Source: Candidula unifasciata (lineage: Eukaryota > Mollusca > Gastropoda > Stylommatophora > Geomitridae). From it: 64,000 bases of DNA. Both the position numbers and the translations under genes were made by a program. The stretch lies in assembly GCA_905116865.2 (NCBI GenBank), contig CAJHNH020002773.1:1661110-1725109 (forward strand), given 5' to 3'. How positions within the stretch are numbered: position 1 is the first letter of the stretch; every line of letters starts with the position of its first letter. Below are positions 34,150 to 45,794 of this stretch, in pieces. The notes beneath the pieces are model-generated. The model ran no database searches, had not been told where the DNA came from, and worked only from the letters and a program-made list of their open reading frames with translations.

Positions 34150-34510
34150 TTAAAAAAAAAAAAAAATTACATTTCAACAAAGAAGACTCAATAGATAGAT
34201 AATACATGAGCGGCTATTTTGAGGCATCTTGTCAGATGCATGCTGTAGTAACTGTTGATTTATGAAGCAAATGAATCCTTAACTGAACTCCAGAATTGAC
34301 AACATGTAAAAGTAACCGCCTGTTATACCAGGACAAACACAGGTTCCTGACCATGTCTTATTGTTTGCACAAGTCGGGATGGATTATTCCTGTGGTATTT
34401 ACCTGATATAGCAAAGTTTGCCAGACAGTAATTTGTGCAGTCGTGTTTGTGTCTTTCTTTGCTCACATTTACAGTGGAGAACAATTGCTTTCATTTTCCA
34501 CAATTATATT
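34150..34510 (-). mobile_element. Penelope-like element 3' fragment, third copy
   Basis: Shares with 4960-5100 the blocks CAACAAAGAAGAC, GTCAGATGCATGCTGTAGTA, GAAGCAAATGAATCCTTAAC and ACCATGTCTTA. An A-run at 34150-34165 borders the 3' end. Confidence 0.65.
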
Positions 34511-34614
34511 TCTCAACTCCTCTTTTTCTTGACCCAAAGTCGACGAAGGAATGTATGATTCTCAAGTGTCGTTGCCTAACATTGCTACCCTAAAAAGTGT
34601 TCTTGCATCTTTCA

Positions 34615-34850
34615 GCTGTACACTTGGTTTCCAGAGCTACAATGTCTTGTTCCCTTGTAGATTGGATGTTAATGATGCATACTTGCGGATCTCCCAGCTG
34701 AGGGAATGTCTTGGGAGGTAAAAGTGACCGGCGTGGTGTGGACCTTATTATCCATCGAGGGCTGATCGATCTATGCATTTAGGAGTGGAGCATCATATGC
34801 CGGATTTGCCAGTGGCGGGAAAAGGATCTTTGACTTTTATCTGCATATGA
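34615..34850 (+). mobile_element. SINE-like family B, strongly diverged copy
   Basis: GGGAGGTAAAAGTGACCGGC, GTGTGGACCTTATTATCCAT, CATCATATGCCGGATTTGCC and AAAAGGATCTTTGACTTT align to the family B 3' half. Confidence 0.6.
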
Positions 34851-35684
34851 AGATAATATGTTGCTATCGTATACCACAAGAAGAAAAGAAACACACAGCT
34901 ACTGAAAGGAACAGAATTTTAACACTCAAAATCTCTCTAATTTAATGAGCAAAACTTGCACACCAGAGTAACTTAGAGTTCAACATATCAGCTGACATTC
35001 TTTTACACCTGGGTTGTCGACAGTTTTTAGACATACAGGCTTTCCTAAAAACTGATTAAACCCGCCATTCTATTTCTTTTTATGTTTTTGAACAGTATAT
35101 ATATTAACCTTGTACATTTTATGTTTGGTATAACAAAGAACTTATTTTATTATTTTCTATTTCGTGTGTCACATTGAGATGACAGTTGATGTCTACATAC
35201 CGCTGACATGATGTCATAATGTCACGTAATGTTATAATGGCATGTTTAATTGCTACTAGCTTGAAGTGTCATTAAAATGCTAAATATACGTAGCTGACAT
35301 AATGTCATAGGTGATACTGATGTCAGTTATGTATTCTCTGCACTATGCCATGTCATTTGAATGCCACGATTGAATTTTGGACATTTCATATGTCATTCTC
35401 CTGACAAATGTGGATTGTGGAGGTTGTCATTTTAATGACAAGTACGCACAGCTGAAGTGTGGCATGCTTTTCTTGTAACAGATTTGTGCAGCCGACATTT
35501 ATGCCACTTCTCAGCGTCATTTATATTTTGTGGTCCATGAATGTCTGTTATAAATATTTATTACTTGTATATTTTGTACCTGATGTTATCAAGAGGGGAT
35601 AATTCTTTATATTGTTTGGGTTTCTGTTTTTCGATGTTTTTACATGATTGCGGCCAATCACACAAAAGGTCATTAAGTTCAAGA

Positions 35685-35925
35685 TGGAACTAGCAATCTT
35701 CTTCGGGTGAAAGCCAGAGTTTTGAAGAGAACTTTCAGACTTGGGTGTAAAAGCCAGAGTTTAAGAATGAACTAGCCAACTTAATTATGAAAGCCAGAGT
35801 TTGAGAAGGAACTATCAAACTTAGGTGTGGAAGCCAGAGTTTTTAGAAGGAACTATCAGAATTAGATGTGGAAGTATAATTTAAGGAGAAGCAGGCGAAC
35901 TAAGTAGTGAAAGCTACCATCATTG
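35685..35925 (+). repeat. ~42-bp degenerate tandem repeat
   Basis: GAAAGCCAGAGTTTGAGAAG, then GAACTATCAAACTTAGGTGT; about five to six copies. The preceding 34850-35685 is AT-rich and shows no feature I can name except several ATGTCAT-type words around 35190-35350. Confidence 0.8.
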
Positions 35926-36351
35926 AGGAAATTATGGCAAACTACTGAATGTACACATCGCTTAGTAAAATTGCTAACAGCCAACAAATTCTTGGGTTCT
36001 GGGTCGGCTGATCTGGTGAACAAATGTCGGATGTATCGTCCGAAAAGTGAAAATGTAGCTACACTGCAAAAAACAAGAAACGGTACAATGCAGTTGCGTC
36101 ACTCATACAGACCAAAATAAGAAGAAATTTGTGGTTTGGTTGTTGATCTCGTGTGAAGGATATGCCCTTTGGTTAAAGTAGTGTCCTTAAACACTGCTTG
36201 TCACCTGGCACCAGGAACCAAGTCCAGTCTGGCAGATGTATTGCATGACATCTGTGTGTTGGTGTTCAGCCCATGTAAATGTGTAGCTTTGATCGTACAA
36301 CTACTGTTTATCATATTTATTATCTTATGTGTGGGTGTATAGGTGGTGACT

Positions 36352-36630
36352 GCATGACCTGAACATCAAGGAGAACTGGCTCATAAACAGCATCCTCTCC
36401 CGAAAGCTGAGGTATTCTGTCCATGTCCAGCCCCAGGTGGTCTAGAGAGAACGTTGTCCGAGGCTGCCGTTTCTGGAAAACGAGGCACAGGCAAATCTCC
36501 GCGAAGGTGGTTACAGAACGCTAAAAAATGCATTAGGCTGTGACAGCACACAGGGCCGGAAAGAAAGAGAGACTTTAAGGCATGCCGAGTAGAGAGCGAT
36601 GACGTTCTGTAGAGGACGTGCTAATTCACT
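36352..36630 (+). mobile_element. Non-LTR retrotransposon 3' end, degraded
   Basis: Reads [20 protein letters not shown], then a frameshift, and later GACGTTCTGTAGAGGACGTG matching the family end ACGTTCTGCAAAGGACCTGC. Confidence 0.8.
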
Positions 36631-37099
36631 GAGTGATATGGTTGTGTTCGCTGAGAGACGATCTTGTCTGCGATGGTTGATTGTCATGGGTGTGAGTTCT
36701 GTACTTTTTGAGAGAGATAATATATATTTGTATAATGTCTTTGTTGATTGTTTAATTTCATGATTCAGCATGTACAATTTCATGATTTAGGTGCCATTGC
36801 AGTAGAACAAATGTAACATTTCTGCTGGAATGTTTTCTTGAACTGGCTGGGGGAAAAAAGATTACACTGTTGGAAGCAAGGGTGGACGCGTCGTTGTCGG
36901 GAAATATGGCTGTGAAAGATGAACAGGGTGTTTGTTTTTATTTTTCTGTTTTTGTTTGTGACCATTCCATAAAGGCACTTTACCTTGTTGTTGTGTGTCG
37001 CTTGCATGATCATTCAGGTATGCTAGAGGTCATTATAACTAGAGTTCATGTGAATAAAGTGGTTGGTCAGTATTTCCTGTATATGAATAGTTTGCCCAC

Positions 37100-37300
37100 T
37101 TAGAGAGAATGATGTTTGATGCCGTAACATACAAGACATACACCAAAAGAGGAGAATGATGTAGAGCACAAGGTAGACTAAGAACAAGAGCGGAGGATAA
37201 CATCCGGGAGAAACACTACAACAGCACAATCTGTTGATGATCTAGGGGGTCAGAAGAGCAGGAAGCAGAACCTCATATCTCGCTCAACACCCAAAGGGGT
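37100..37300 (+). mobile_element. Non-LTR retrotransposon 3' end (YKTYTRR subfamily)
   Basis: ACATACAAGACATACACC, AAGGTAGACTAAGAACAAGA and AACACTACAACAGCACAATC correspond, in plus orientation, to the minus-strand copy at 44560-44880. Confidence 0.7.
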
Positions 37301-37347
37301 CAACTGGGAAGGGAAGAAGAAGATGAGGATTTGTACGAGCCTTGATC

Positions 37348-37655
37348 AGCTTTCTTCTTCTTCGCATTCACTGGCTGTAAACTCCAGTGGACAGTTTTTG
37401 ATGTTCGTCCACACCTGGACTCTAGTCTTGTTCCAGAACCTGAGTGTTGCGTGCACATCCATTTCAAATCTGGTCTGGTTCCTCGCCTCTCAGGCAGATG
37501 TACGACTTCGAAGAATTCCCCAATTAGTTGACTCCTAGGACATGCTTGTAGCGGAGGCAGTGAGCCTGTTCTTGTTTTTTCCCCCACAGTGGGGCCCCGG
37601 AACCCACAGTGGGGCCCCAGAACCCACAGTGGGGCCCCGGAACCCACAGGGGGAC
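37348..37655 (-). mobile_element. SINE-like family A, inverted, with amplified head
   Basis: TTCTTCTTCTTCGCATTCAC tail, then CAGGCAGATGTACGACTTCG. At 37583-37650 the element's 5' head (CCCACAGTGGGGCCCCGGAA) is repeated three to four times as a 21-bp tandem. Confidence 0.88.
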
Positions 37656-37854
37656 TTTATCAACCAACTCATGAATATTTCTATGATCTCTCACTTACAT
37701 TGACCTCTGGCATACTTTAACCATCGTGCAGGTGACACACAATAGCTGACTCTAACAGTGTGAGCAGTTTGTTGACAGTGTTTGATATCTCCGTACAACT
37801 CACAAAAGTCACCACATCTTGTCGGCCACGAGATTTCATAGGGGATTTCCCAGA

Positions 37855-38110
37855 ACACACATGCCCATATACACTTGTCACATTTGGACACACAAACATA
37901 TTTTTACACATATACTCAGGCAGGGACAGACGCACACATCCAGCATGAATGCTTTTACACACATGCCCATATACAGTCACATTTGGACAAACACATTTGC
38001 ACACACATACTTAAGTATTCAGGAACACACGTACACATCCAGTACATATGCTTTTACACACACAGGTAAGGACACATACATGTACATACACAAATACATA
38101 TATTTACATA
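37855..38110 (+). repeat. ACACACATGCCCATATACA-type degenerate repeat
   Basis: CA-rich blocks (CACACATGCCCATATACA, GGACACACAAACATA) recur irregularly. From 38110 to 39000 I see no feature other than a T8/G13 run near 38458-38481. Confidence 0.7.
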
Positions 38111-39009
38111 ACACTTGTTCGGCTTTGAAACCAGAGTGTACTCAGTAACTAGATGACTGTTTCTGCTACACACCAATGTCTGTTGTATGTATTCAAAACA
38201 TATTCTATGTGGGATCTGTACAGAAATGGAAGAAGGCTGTTTGACAGTGGGTGGCATCATATATGCAAAATGGTAGTCAGTGAGGTTTGTGTGTTGTGTT
38301 ACGTTATGCACATTATACGTTCCTAATATTGTTAATTGATTTTTTTAACGTTATGTATATACTGTATGTGGGTTTCTTTGGTCTGGAGGTTAGTAAATAC
38401 AATTCTTTATTTCAATCATTGAAGTACTAGGGTTTAGTTCCCACGTTTTGGGTTTATTTTTTTTGGTTGGGGGGGGGGGGGATTTTTTACTGGCATTTGG
38501 ACAGTGCTATGAGAGTTACACCAGGAAAAAGATTGGGACCTTACCACATAATGCCCTGAGAACAGCTGTGGTTGTCCAGCAGCCAACCTTTATTGTGAAG
38601 ACAGCACATGTTTTATTATAGTATAGAAAGTTATTATTTGATATCTTATATTAGAAGCTTTTGTTTTACTGTGCTTTTTTTTTCTGCATCCTAAACCCTG
38701 TGCAGGCACAAACACAACCAGTGCCATTAACTTTGTGTTCTGGGGACTGGGCAAGCACCAGTGCCGGATCAGGGGCATTTCAGGGTCAAATGGCCGTTTT
38801 TGTTTTCACTGTGCTTTTTTCTGCTTACCCTGGGGGTTTAGTCTGTACTGTGTCTTTAGCTTTTTTTTTTTATGATAAAAGGAGGATTAACACTTTTGCC
38901 TCCAGATACCCACTGAAATAAAAACCGACGAACCCAGGAATTTCCCTCCAAAATAAACAAAATACATAAAAAAAATAGAAGTTGATAGCTTACAAAAAAA
39001 ATTATTTGC

Positions 39010-39135
39010 AAATATTTGTTGTCCTCCCGTTCAAAATATTTGTTCCCGTTCGAAATATTTGTTCCCGTTCGAAATATTTGTTTCCGTTCGAAATATTTTT
39101 TCCCGTTCGAAATATTGGTTCCCTTTCAAAATATT
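39010..39135 (+). repeat. 19-20-bp tandem repeat with TTCGAA core
   Basis: GTTCGAAATATTTGTTCCC repeated about six times. The core TTCGAA and AAATATTT are each self-complementary. Confidence 0.9.
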
Positions 39136-39234
39136 TAAAAGGGAGTAACCAATAAAAACATTTGATTCAGAAAAGGAGACCTTTCCTATCGGCCAGAAAC
39201 AACAGTACTTATGGCCTTTGACTCCAATTAAAAG

Positions 39235-39840
39235 GTACTGACGAGAATTGAGTTATGAGTTAGATTATCTTCACAGCGCTCCTGACACATCCATAGGCGC
39301 TCAGATTCCTCTGTCAGCATATTCATCTGCCTCGTGCGGTTAATAGGCCATTCCTATGTTGGTTAACAAGACTTTGTGTATTGCCAGTTGCTTCTCATGC
39401 TTGGCTGTGCCGATCTTTACTCCCAATTCGCATATTCTTAGAAGTGATGTGGACACGTTGCTTCCAAAATCCTCAGAACGTCCTATCTCTCTAAGGGCAA
39501 TGACAATGTCTGCTTGATCCATGGGCCGGCCATCTTCAATTAATGCAGCACCTGCCAGTCTATCAGCTCTCTCATTACCAACAACGCCTGCATGTCCTGG
39601 GACGAATATGAAAACTGCACACACAGAAGAATTTTGCAATGACTGAAGCCACTGTCTGCGTAACCAGCCTGCCTCGATCCGCCGGATCATACTCAAAGAA
39701 TCACTCAGCACACACTCATGCGGGAATAGTCCTGTGATACCAGCCACATGAAAGCCTGTGTCACCGCCATCACCTCCATCAGATTTGGGTTTCATACTGA
39801 CTGCTCCAGTGCCACATCTTCCTCTGTTACTGTACATGTT
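39235..39840 (-). mobile_element. RNase H-type LINE fragment, longest in the window
   Basis: The minus frame stays open for about 165 codons: SDSLSMIRRIEAGWLRRQWL, FIFVPGHAGVVGNERADRLA, then ALREIGRSEDFGS. SDSLS and PGHAGV-GNERAD are the standard LINE RNase H motifs. No RT or endonuclease portion is attached. Confidence 0.88.
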
Positions 39841-40129
39841 TAAAATAGTTTACCCTCCTACTTTTTATTGTGTTGTTTGTTGATAAAGGCTACTGGCGAA
39901 ATATCCAATTGTATGCCCTAACCACGCTGCTTAGTCCAAGTTCAATGGATTTATTTCTTGATAATTATTATCTTGACTGCAGTCAGCCCTGTTGTTTTAT
40001 CGTCATTTACAACATCCTTGCCAACGAGCAGTGGGTCTATTCTCTCCACCCACCCCAGAGTGGGGTCATAGCCCCCAGATGGGAGGATCATGGGATGAGG
40101 CCAGCATCTGCTGGCTACTGATAAATGTA

Positions 40130-40262
40130 ATATGCATCATGTTTGATATGTTTCTGCACCTTTCTCATGTGCATCATGTTTGATATGTTTGTGCACATTT
40201 CTCATATGCATCATGTTTGATATGTTTGTGCTCATTTCTCATATGCATCATGTTTGACATGT
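40130..40262 (+). repeat. ~51-bp tandem repeat
   Basis: GCATCATGTTTGATATGTTT followed by GTGCACATTTCTCATAT, about 3.5 copies with small indels. Confidence 0.85.
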
Positions 40263-40384
40263 CTAACATATTGCTTATTTGTGCTTGCTTTTTGTTTTTG
40301 TACAAGTGAGGAGTGTGTACATTGAGGGGGTCAAATAATATGTAGAGATTGTTTGATGCCTCTTGTTTGTGTTTGATTTCCTTG

Positions 40385-40680
40385 TGTTGTTGTGTATAAT
40401 CATTTCTTTGTGTTTACTGTCATTTTTTTGTGTTGTTTACTGTCATTTCTTTGTGTTGTTTATCATTTCCTTGTCCTTCATGTCTTTTTACTGTCATTTC
40501 TCTATGTTGTTTACTCTTTTTTGAGTGTTGTTTACTGTCATTTCTTTGTATTGTTTACCATCATTTCTTTGTATCATCTACCTTCATTTCTTTCTGTTGT
40601 TTATGATGTTGTTTACAGTCATTTCTTTCTATTGTTTACTGTCATTTCTCCATGTTTAGGGTCATTTCTGTGTGTCGTTT
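40385..40680 (+). repeat. TGTTTACTGTCATTTCTTTG-type degenerate repeat
   Basis: About twelve degenerate copies of a 20-25-bp unit (GTTGTTTACTGTCATTTCTT). Confidence 0.85.
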
Positions 40681-40681
40681 A

Positions 40682-41100
40682 CAAAATGATACCAGGAAAG
40701 AGGGGCAGGGGCCGACCAGCAAAGATTTATGTGGGTGTTCCCCATGTGGGTTCTGGGTCCCATTGTAGGGAAAACAAGAATAGAACCACAAGAGTTGACT
40801 AATTGAGAGCTTATTTTGAATTCAGAGGACATCTGCTTAAGAGGCAAGGAACCAACAGTCTGCATGCACATGAATCATACCTGTGAAATGGATGTGCACG
40901 TAACAATCGGTTTCTGAAACAGGACGAGTCTAGAAGTTTACGAACAACCAGAACTTTGCGTCGGAGTTTATGTCCGGTGAACACAAAGAAAAAGACACGT
41001 TGAGTAGGAAAGAACATGAGGCGGCAGACCAACTTTCTTTCAAGCAGATCGTGATGAGAGCGGCGTTCTGCAAAGCTCCTGCAACATTGATGAGTTGTCT
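40682..41100 (+). mobile_element. LINE 3' end split by a family A SINE
   Basis: 40682-40720 reads MIPGKRGRGRPAK (LINE). 40733-40995 is a family A SINE in plus orientation. 41000-41100 resumes the LINE end (CTTTCTTTCAAGCAGATCGT, GGCGTTCTGCAAAGCTCCTG). The SINE therefore inserted into an existing LINE relic, a clear nesting order. Confidence 0.85.
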
Positions 41101-41329
41101 CCATGTCCGTGAAAGTTCATTACTGGGGATGTCTCCGGGGCTGAGGGGTCAAGCCACTGGCCTTATGACGATTTTTAATTAACCTTGGCATCCGTGTCGA
41201 CTCAAATCTAACTGGACTGAAAGCCGTCTTAGTTAACAGTTTCTGTCATCAATGAATAGTTTTTGATCGAGTGAAGCATCGGAGGGAGGCTAATTGGTAG
41301 TTCACTGAAATCTGATGTCTTTGGGCTTA

Positions 41330-41480
41330 AGGCGCAGATATCACAATCTAGCTGTAAACCACAACACAACGTGCGAACCGCCACTTAAAGGGAAAAAGAC
41401 AAATTAGAACCCAGCGGGGAATCGAACACCGGTCACTCGTGTGTAGGGCTGAATACTTACAACTGTACTACCGAAGACTG
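41330..41480 (-). mobile_element. SINE fragment with tRNA-like head
   Basis: On the minus strand GTAGTACAGTTGTAAGTATT is followed by the B-box region GTGTTCGATTCCCCGCTGGG. Body block CGCAGATATCACAATCTAGC-TGTAAACC is shared with 25700 and 49195. Confidence 0.65.
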
Positions 41481-41639
41481 AAGACTTTAGGTCAGATATC
41501 GCAGCCTAGTTGTAAACCTCTCAAGGGTGAACAAATATTACCCGTGACATGACCAGTGAGCATCACGTCACTGTTATCGCAGGCTAGCTGTAAACCCCGA
41601 AACCGAGCCAAAAAAGGCGTAAATATCACAGCCTAGCTA

Positions 41640-41772
41640 TAAACCATAACAAAACGTGGCAGCCACCCGGTCAGGGGCCCCCTAAAAAAATTATATTATC
41701 CAGCGGGGAATCGAACGCCGATCACCCGCGTGAAAGGCGGAATGCCTAGAACTACGCTACCACATACGCAAG
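41640..41772 (-). mobile_element. tRNA-Glu(TTC)-like SINE head
   Basis: The minus strand reads TGTGGTAGCGTAGTTCTAGG, then CATTCCGCCTTTCACGCGGG (anticodon-loop-like CTTTCAC) and CGGCGTTCGATTCCCCGC. The layout resembles tRNA-Glu, but the T stem is mispaired and the acceptor stem does not pair. A second related head is at 41400-41470, so this is a SINE, not a tRNA gene. Confidence 0.7.
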
Positions 41773-41999
41773 TTTTTAGTAGAAATGAAATCTATATTAA
41801 TAAAAAATGCAAATTTTCGGTGCTTGTTACCTACAGACTGAGAAACTACTGAACCGATTGTTTTCAAAATTTCACACAACGTTCGCTTCGACTCAATGCG
41901 TGTTTTTCTGTCAGAAAATCGCACAACAAACGAACGATGTAGCTCCAGCAACGATCAAATCATTATTGGTTTCATTGCCAGCCCGGATTTGATTAACTG

Positions 42000-42440
42000 G
42001 CGTAAGCGCTCTTGCGTCTCCACAGATCACGATCCCTGGTTGCCTGGAACAGCTCTCTTGATGATATCCCTCCATGCCATCGTTTAATCCCATCCAGCAT
42101 AATCTCTCTTGGTCTGCCTCTACTCCCTTTTCCACTGATCTTTCCAATTGTCACAATGTTCTCCAATGTCTCTCTTCTCATTATGTGGCCAAGGAACAGT
42201 GTTTGTCTCTTTCTTATTGTTGTATATAGAGATCTATTTTCATTAGCTTCTTTCAAACAATCGGTGTTAGTTACTCTGGCCGTCCAAGGTATTCGTAACA
42301 TTCATCTCAGAAACCACATCTCTGTTGCTTCCAAATTCTTCTTAATTTGTTCACTGACATTCCAAGATTTTCTGTCATACAGTAGAACAGGTTCTATGTA
42401 ACATTTATGCCGCATATATCTTGGTCTTTACTGGAATGCC
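42000..42440 (-). mobile_element. Non-LTR retrotransposon 3' end (RT C-terminal region)
   Basis: The minus strand reads RHKCYIEPVLLYDRKSWNVS, EQIKKNLEATEMWFL, MLRIPWTARVTNTD, RQTLFLGHIMRRETLENIVT, GKGSRGRPREIMLDGI and ATRDRDLWR. This is a textbook LINE tail with one stop. Confidence 0.88.
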
Positions 42441-43140
42441 AACTGGCCAAACCTGAGATCTCTATTAGACGGGGATATCATACCTGTTGCATATGCTCGG
42501 TATTCTTTGCTGTCTATCCATATGGGCGAAGTTCTGATTCCCTACTCTTGAATTTCTGGTGTTCTCCTAATTGAATATGTCCTGTTGCTTGTCTGTCCGT
42601 AAATTAGGGAAAAAGATCGAATCCCTGGAGCGAGCAGACGCCAGCTCATGTCTCCCTTCATACATTCGATCTCTGGCCCCAGCCTTTGTCCAACGAGACC
42701 GCCCCACGGGGAGTATCCAATGTCGGAGGGTCGGATTTGGTTGGCTGCTCTTTGGCTTGGCCAGACTGAAAGTGAAGCGCAAATATAACAGCACGGGAGC
42801 ACATTCTTTGCTTCTTGTCCGACATTTCACTGGTCTTGTTTATGGTCCGCTGTCGCCTTCAGAATGTAGCCAAAGGAGAATCTTCGCCGTGGACATTTGG
42901 CGGCACGTGTGGCTGTTTTATTCGTGGTTTAGCCGTAGATTTGTTCTGTCCTCTGGCTGGTTGGGCGGTCTGCGTCAGAGGATGACATTCTTGGAATGTT
43001 TGGGATTCGTTTGAGGACGGGTGGCTGGGCAGTTAGATTACTGCGGTGTTGTTGTTGTTGTTGTTCTTCGTCTTCTTCTTTTGTCTGTCTGTCCGTCCGG
43101 CCGTCCATCTGTCCATCCGTCTGTCTGTCTGTCTGTCTTC

Positions 43141-43434
<294 letters not shown>

Positions 43435-43504
43435 GTCCACGACTAAGGTCGATCCCGGCATATTGCAATTACGAAGCGGGTTCGCAACGCAACACCCACT
43501 TTTT

Positions 43505-43895
43505 GTGTATCATCATCATGAAGCAGATCCTTTGCAGAACGTCGCTTTCATCACGGTCTGCTTGAAAGAAACTCGGTCTCTCGCCAGCTCTCCCTTCACG
43601 TGTACTTTTATATTCAAGGAGTCACTCATATTTTACGTCGACCTAAGCCAATCTTCGCTGTGGTCGGCTCCTGCTCCTCCTTCCAAGTATCATACCTTCT
43701 GCTATTATTTTCCCCCCAAATCCGCCATTGCGCTTTATATGTACCAAAACAATCAGCTTTCGAGACAAGATGTTGTTTTTTTAGCCAGTCTTCCTTGATA
43801 TCCAGATTTTTTGGAATATCAGTATTTTTTTTTTTCTTTTTTGTGCATTCTATTCTGAGAATCTTTATGTGTGCGTAAAGTAAATAAAACAACCC
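43505..43895 (-). mobile_element. Non-LTR retrotransposon 3' end with (GAT)n tail
   Basis: The minus strand reads ILRIECTKKKKKNTDIPKNL, DIKEDWLKKQHLVSKADCFG, then RRYDTWKEEQEP, and ends GCGACGTTCTGCAAAGGATC-TGCTTCATGATGATGATAC. It lies immediately beside the 43145-43434 array. Confidence 0.85.
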
Positions 43896-44089
43896 AAATG
43901 ATATGAATATGATTTATTCCAAAACACCTGTGGATTTGAAGTAAGATAAATTACCGGAACACTTACATACTATAACTGATATAAATAGAACAGATGGACA
44001 TATAACATGAACTAGGGATTTCGGGCCCAATTTGGAGCAAGGAGAAATTGAACCACGGCCGTATGAAGAGCATGTCATAACAGGCTACT

Positions 44090-44545
44090 GTTTAGGGGTG
44101 TTTATTTCAAAGTGGGAATGCATCTTTTGGAGAGGCGAAGAACCAACAGTATGTATACCCCAACAACAACAAAAATCCAGATGTGTCAAACGGATATGCA
44201 CGTCCCCTGTGTGGGTTCCGGGGTCCCATTGTGGGGGAAAACAAGAATAGACCCACTGCCTCCCTAAAAGCATGTCGTAAGAGTCGACTAATTGGGGAGC
44301 TTCCTTTGAAGTCGGAATGCATCTGCCAGAGAGGCAAGGAACCAACAGTCTGTATTCAAGAGAATGAGATCTGTAAAACTGATGCACACGCAACACTCAG
44401 GTTCTGGAGCAGGACTGCAGTTCAGTAGTGGACGAGCAACCAGAACTTTCCGCCAGAGTGTACAGCTGGTGAACGCGAAGAAGAAGAAGGATATGCACGT
44501 AAACCTAAATTTCTGGAACACAACCAGATCCAAAAGTGGGAGGAC
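44090..44545 (+). mobile_element. Cluster of three family A SINE copies
   Basis: A truncated copy (44093-44160), a near full-length copy (44204-44489, with CCCCTGTGTGGGTTCCGGGG head and GAAGAAGAAGG tail), and a truncated middle part (44490-44542). Confidence 0.88.
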
Positions 44546-44559
44546 ATAGAGAACTTTTC

Positions 44560-44880
44560 TTGACTACCTCTGATCGGGTGTTGAAGGATATATAATGTCC
44601 TGCTTCGTGCACTTCTGACTGCTTGGACAGTAGACACATCATGCTGTTGTAGAGTTTCTCTGATGTTATCTATGTTGTTCTTGGTCTACCTCTTGTCCTC
44701 CGTACTCCTCCTCTTCTAGTGTATGTCTTGTATGGTATAGCGTCACAGTGTATTCTCTGTAAGTGGCCAAACCATTTCCTTTTCTTGTAGTTGTGTGAAA
44801 TTTAGAATTGGTTCTGTACCGGCTTCTTCTCCTTGTGCCCTCATTCCTGATTTGATCTCTTCTGGTCATTACTGCATCCC
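44560..44880 (-). mobile_element. Non-LTR retrotransposon 3' end (YKTYTRR subfamily)
   Basis: The minus strand gives KKWFGHLQRIHCDAIPYKTY, TRRGVRRTRGRPRTT, then a stop and EKLYNSMMCLL. Paired with the copy at 37100-37300. Confidence 0.78.
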
Positions 44881-44903
44881 TTCTCAGTTATATGGTTACA
44901 TTC

Positions 44904-45182
44904 CCGTTTGGGTTCCGGGGCCCTGTTAAAGGAAAAACAAGAATAGACCCACTGCCTACCCAAAAGCATGTCGTGAGAGTCGACTTATTGGGAGCTTCCT
45001 TCAAAGTCGGGGTGCATCTGCCTAAGAGGCAAGGAGCCATTCTGCATATAAATGAGTCAGATTTGTAAAACGGATGCACACGCAACACTCAAGTTCTAGA
45101 ACAGGACTGCAGTCCAGAAGTGGATGAACACCCAGAACTTTCCGCCAGAGTTTACAGCTGGTGAACGAGAAGAAGAAGAATA
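44904..45182 (+). mobile_element. SINE-like family A, near full-length copy
   Basis: TTCCCGTTTGGGTTCCGGGG head, AAGCATGTCGTGAGAGTCGA, and a GAACGAGAAGAAGAAGAA tail. Confidence 0.88.
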
Positions 45183-45434
45183 TGGTTACTTTTTCTTGTC
45201 TTTACTAGCTTGTTGTGAGTGACCACATGTCTGGCACTTGTAGCATTGAGTGGGGGTGATTATGCTTTGTATGAGATATTTCATTGCGCTGATCAGGATT
45301 GTCTTCTGCTTAAAGAGGGGAGCTAATTGTCCTACTATTTCGGATGTTAATTTCTTCATCTAGTTTACCATCTTCGTGTATGTTATAACGAACGTGTAAA
45401 TAAATAAATAAATAAATAAATAAGTAAAGTAAGT

Positions 45435-45585
45435 TTTCTTATTCTTCGCCTTCAGCGACTGTAAACTCCGGCTGAAAGTTCTGGTTGTTCGTCCACTTCT
45501 GGGCGGTAATTTTGTTTAAGGAACTTGAATGTTGCATGCACATTTGTTTTACAAGTATGCAGACTGTTATAATATGCTGTCCTCT
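45435..45585 (-). mobile_element. SINE-like family A, truncated inverted copy
   Basis: TTCTTATTCTTCGCCTTCAG, GACTGTAAACTCCGGCTGAA, then GCAGACTGTT. Preceded by (AAAT)n at 45399-45424. Confidence 0.75.
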
Positions 45586-45624
45586 CCCTGGTGGATGCAG
45601 TTTTTAGTTTTTTTGAAGCCCTAC

Positions 45625-45785
45625 CCTGACTCTTGCCAGGGGCCGCAACATAGCCCGGCCATAAATATGGCCTAATGGCTGAACGCGGTTTTTGGGAAAT
45701 CTCCACGGGTGATCCTCATCCACATGGTGGCACTTTGTGTCATCGGGTGTTTATCGCTTGTGTGATGTCCTGGTGGGGTAAAAGA
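45625..45785. repeat. Dispersed repeat copy 1 (pair with 56725-56895)
   Basis: AATATGGCCTAATGGCTGAA, GGTGATCCTCATCCACATGG, TGGCACTTTGTGTCATCGGG and GTGATGTCCTGGTGGGGT are nearly identical at 56725-56895. Function and class unknown. Confidence 0.8.
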
Positions 45786-45794
45786 AGATAGATC

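Noticed and set aside
39340..39837. Possible host RNase H gene
   Set aside because: The motifs and truncated context match the RNase H domain of non-LTR elements, with many related fragments in the window.
41640..41772. Functional tRNA-Glu gene
   Set aside because: T-stem mispairs and no acceptor-stem pairing. A second similar head nearby and a shared SINE body point to a retroposon.
42571..43014. 147-codon plus-strand frame beginning MNMSCCLSV
   Set aside because: No recognisable domain, lies between a LINE end and a microsatellite, and an opposite-strand frame overlaps part of it. Not enough to call a gene.
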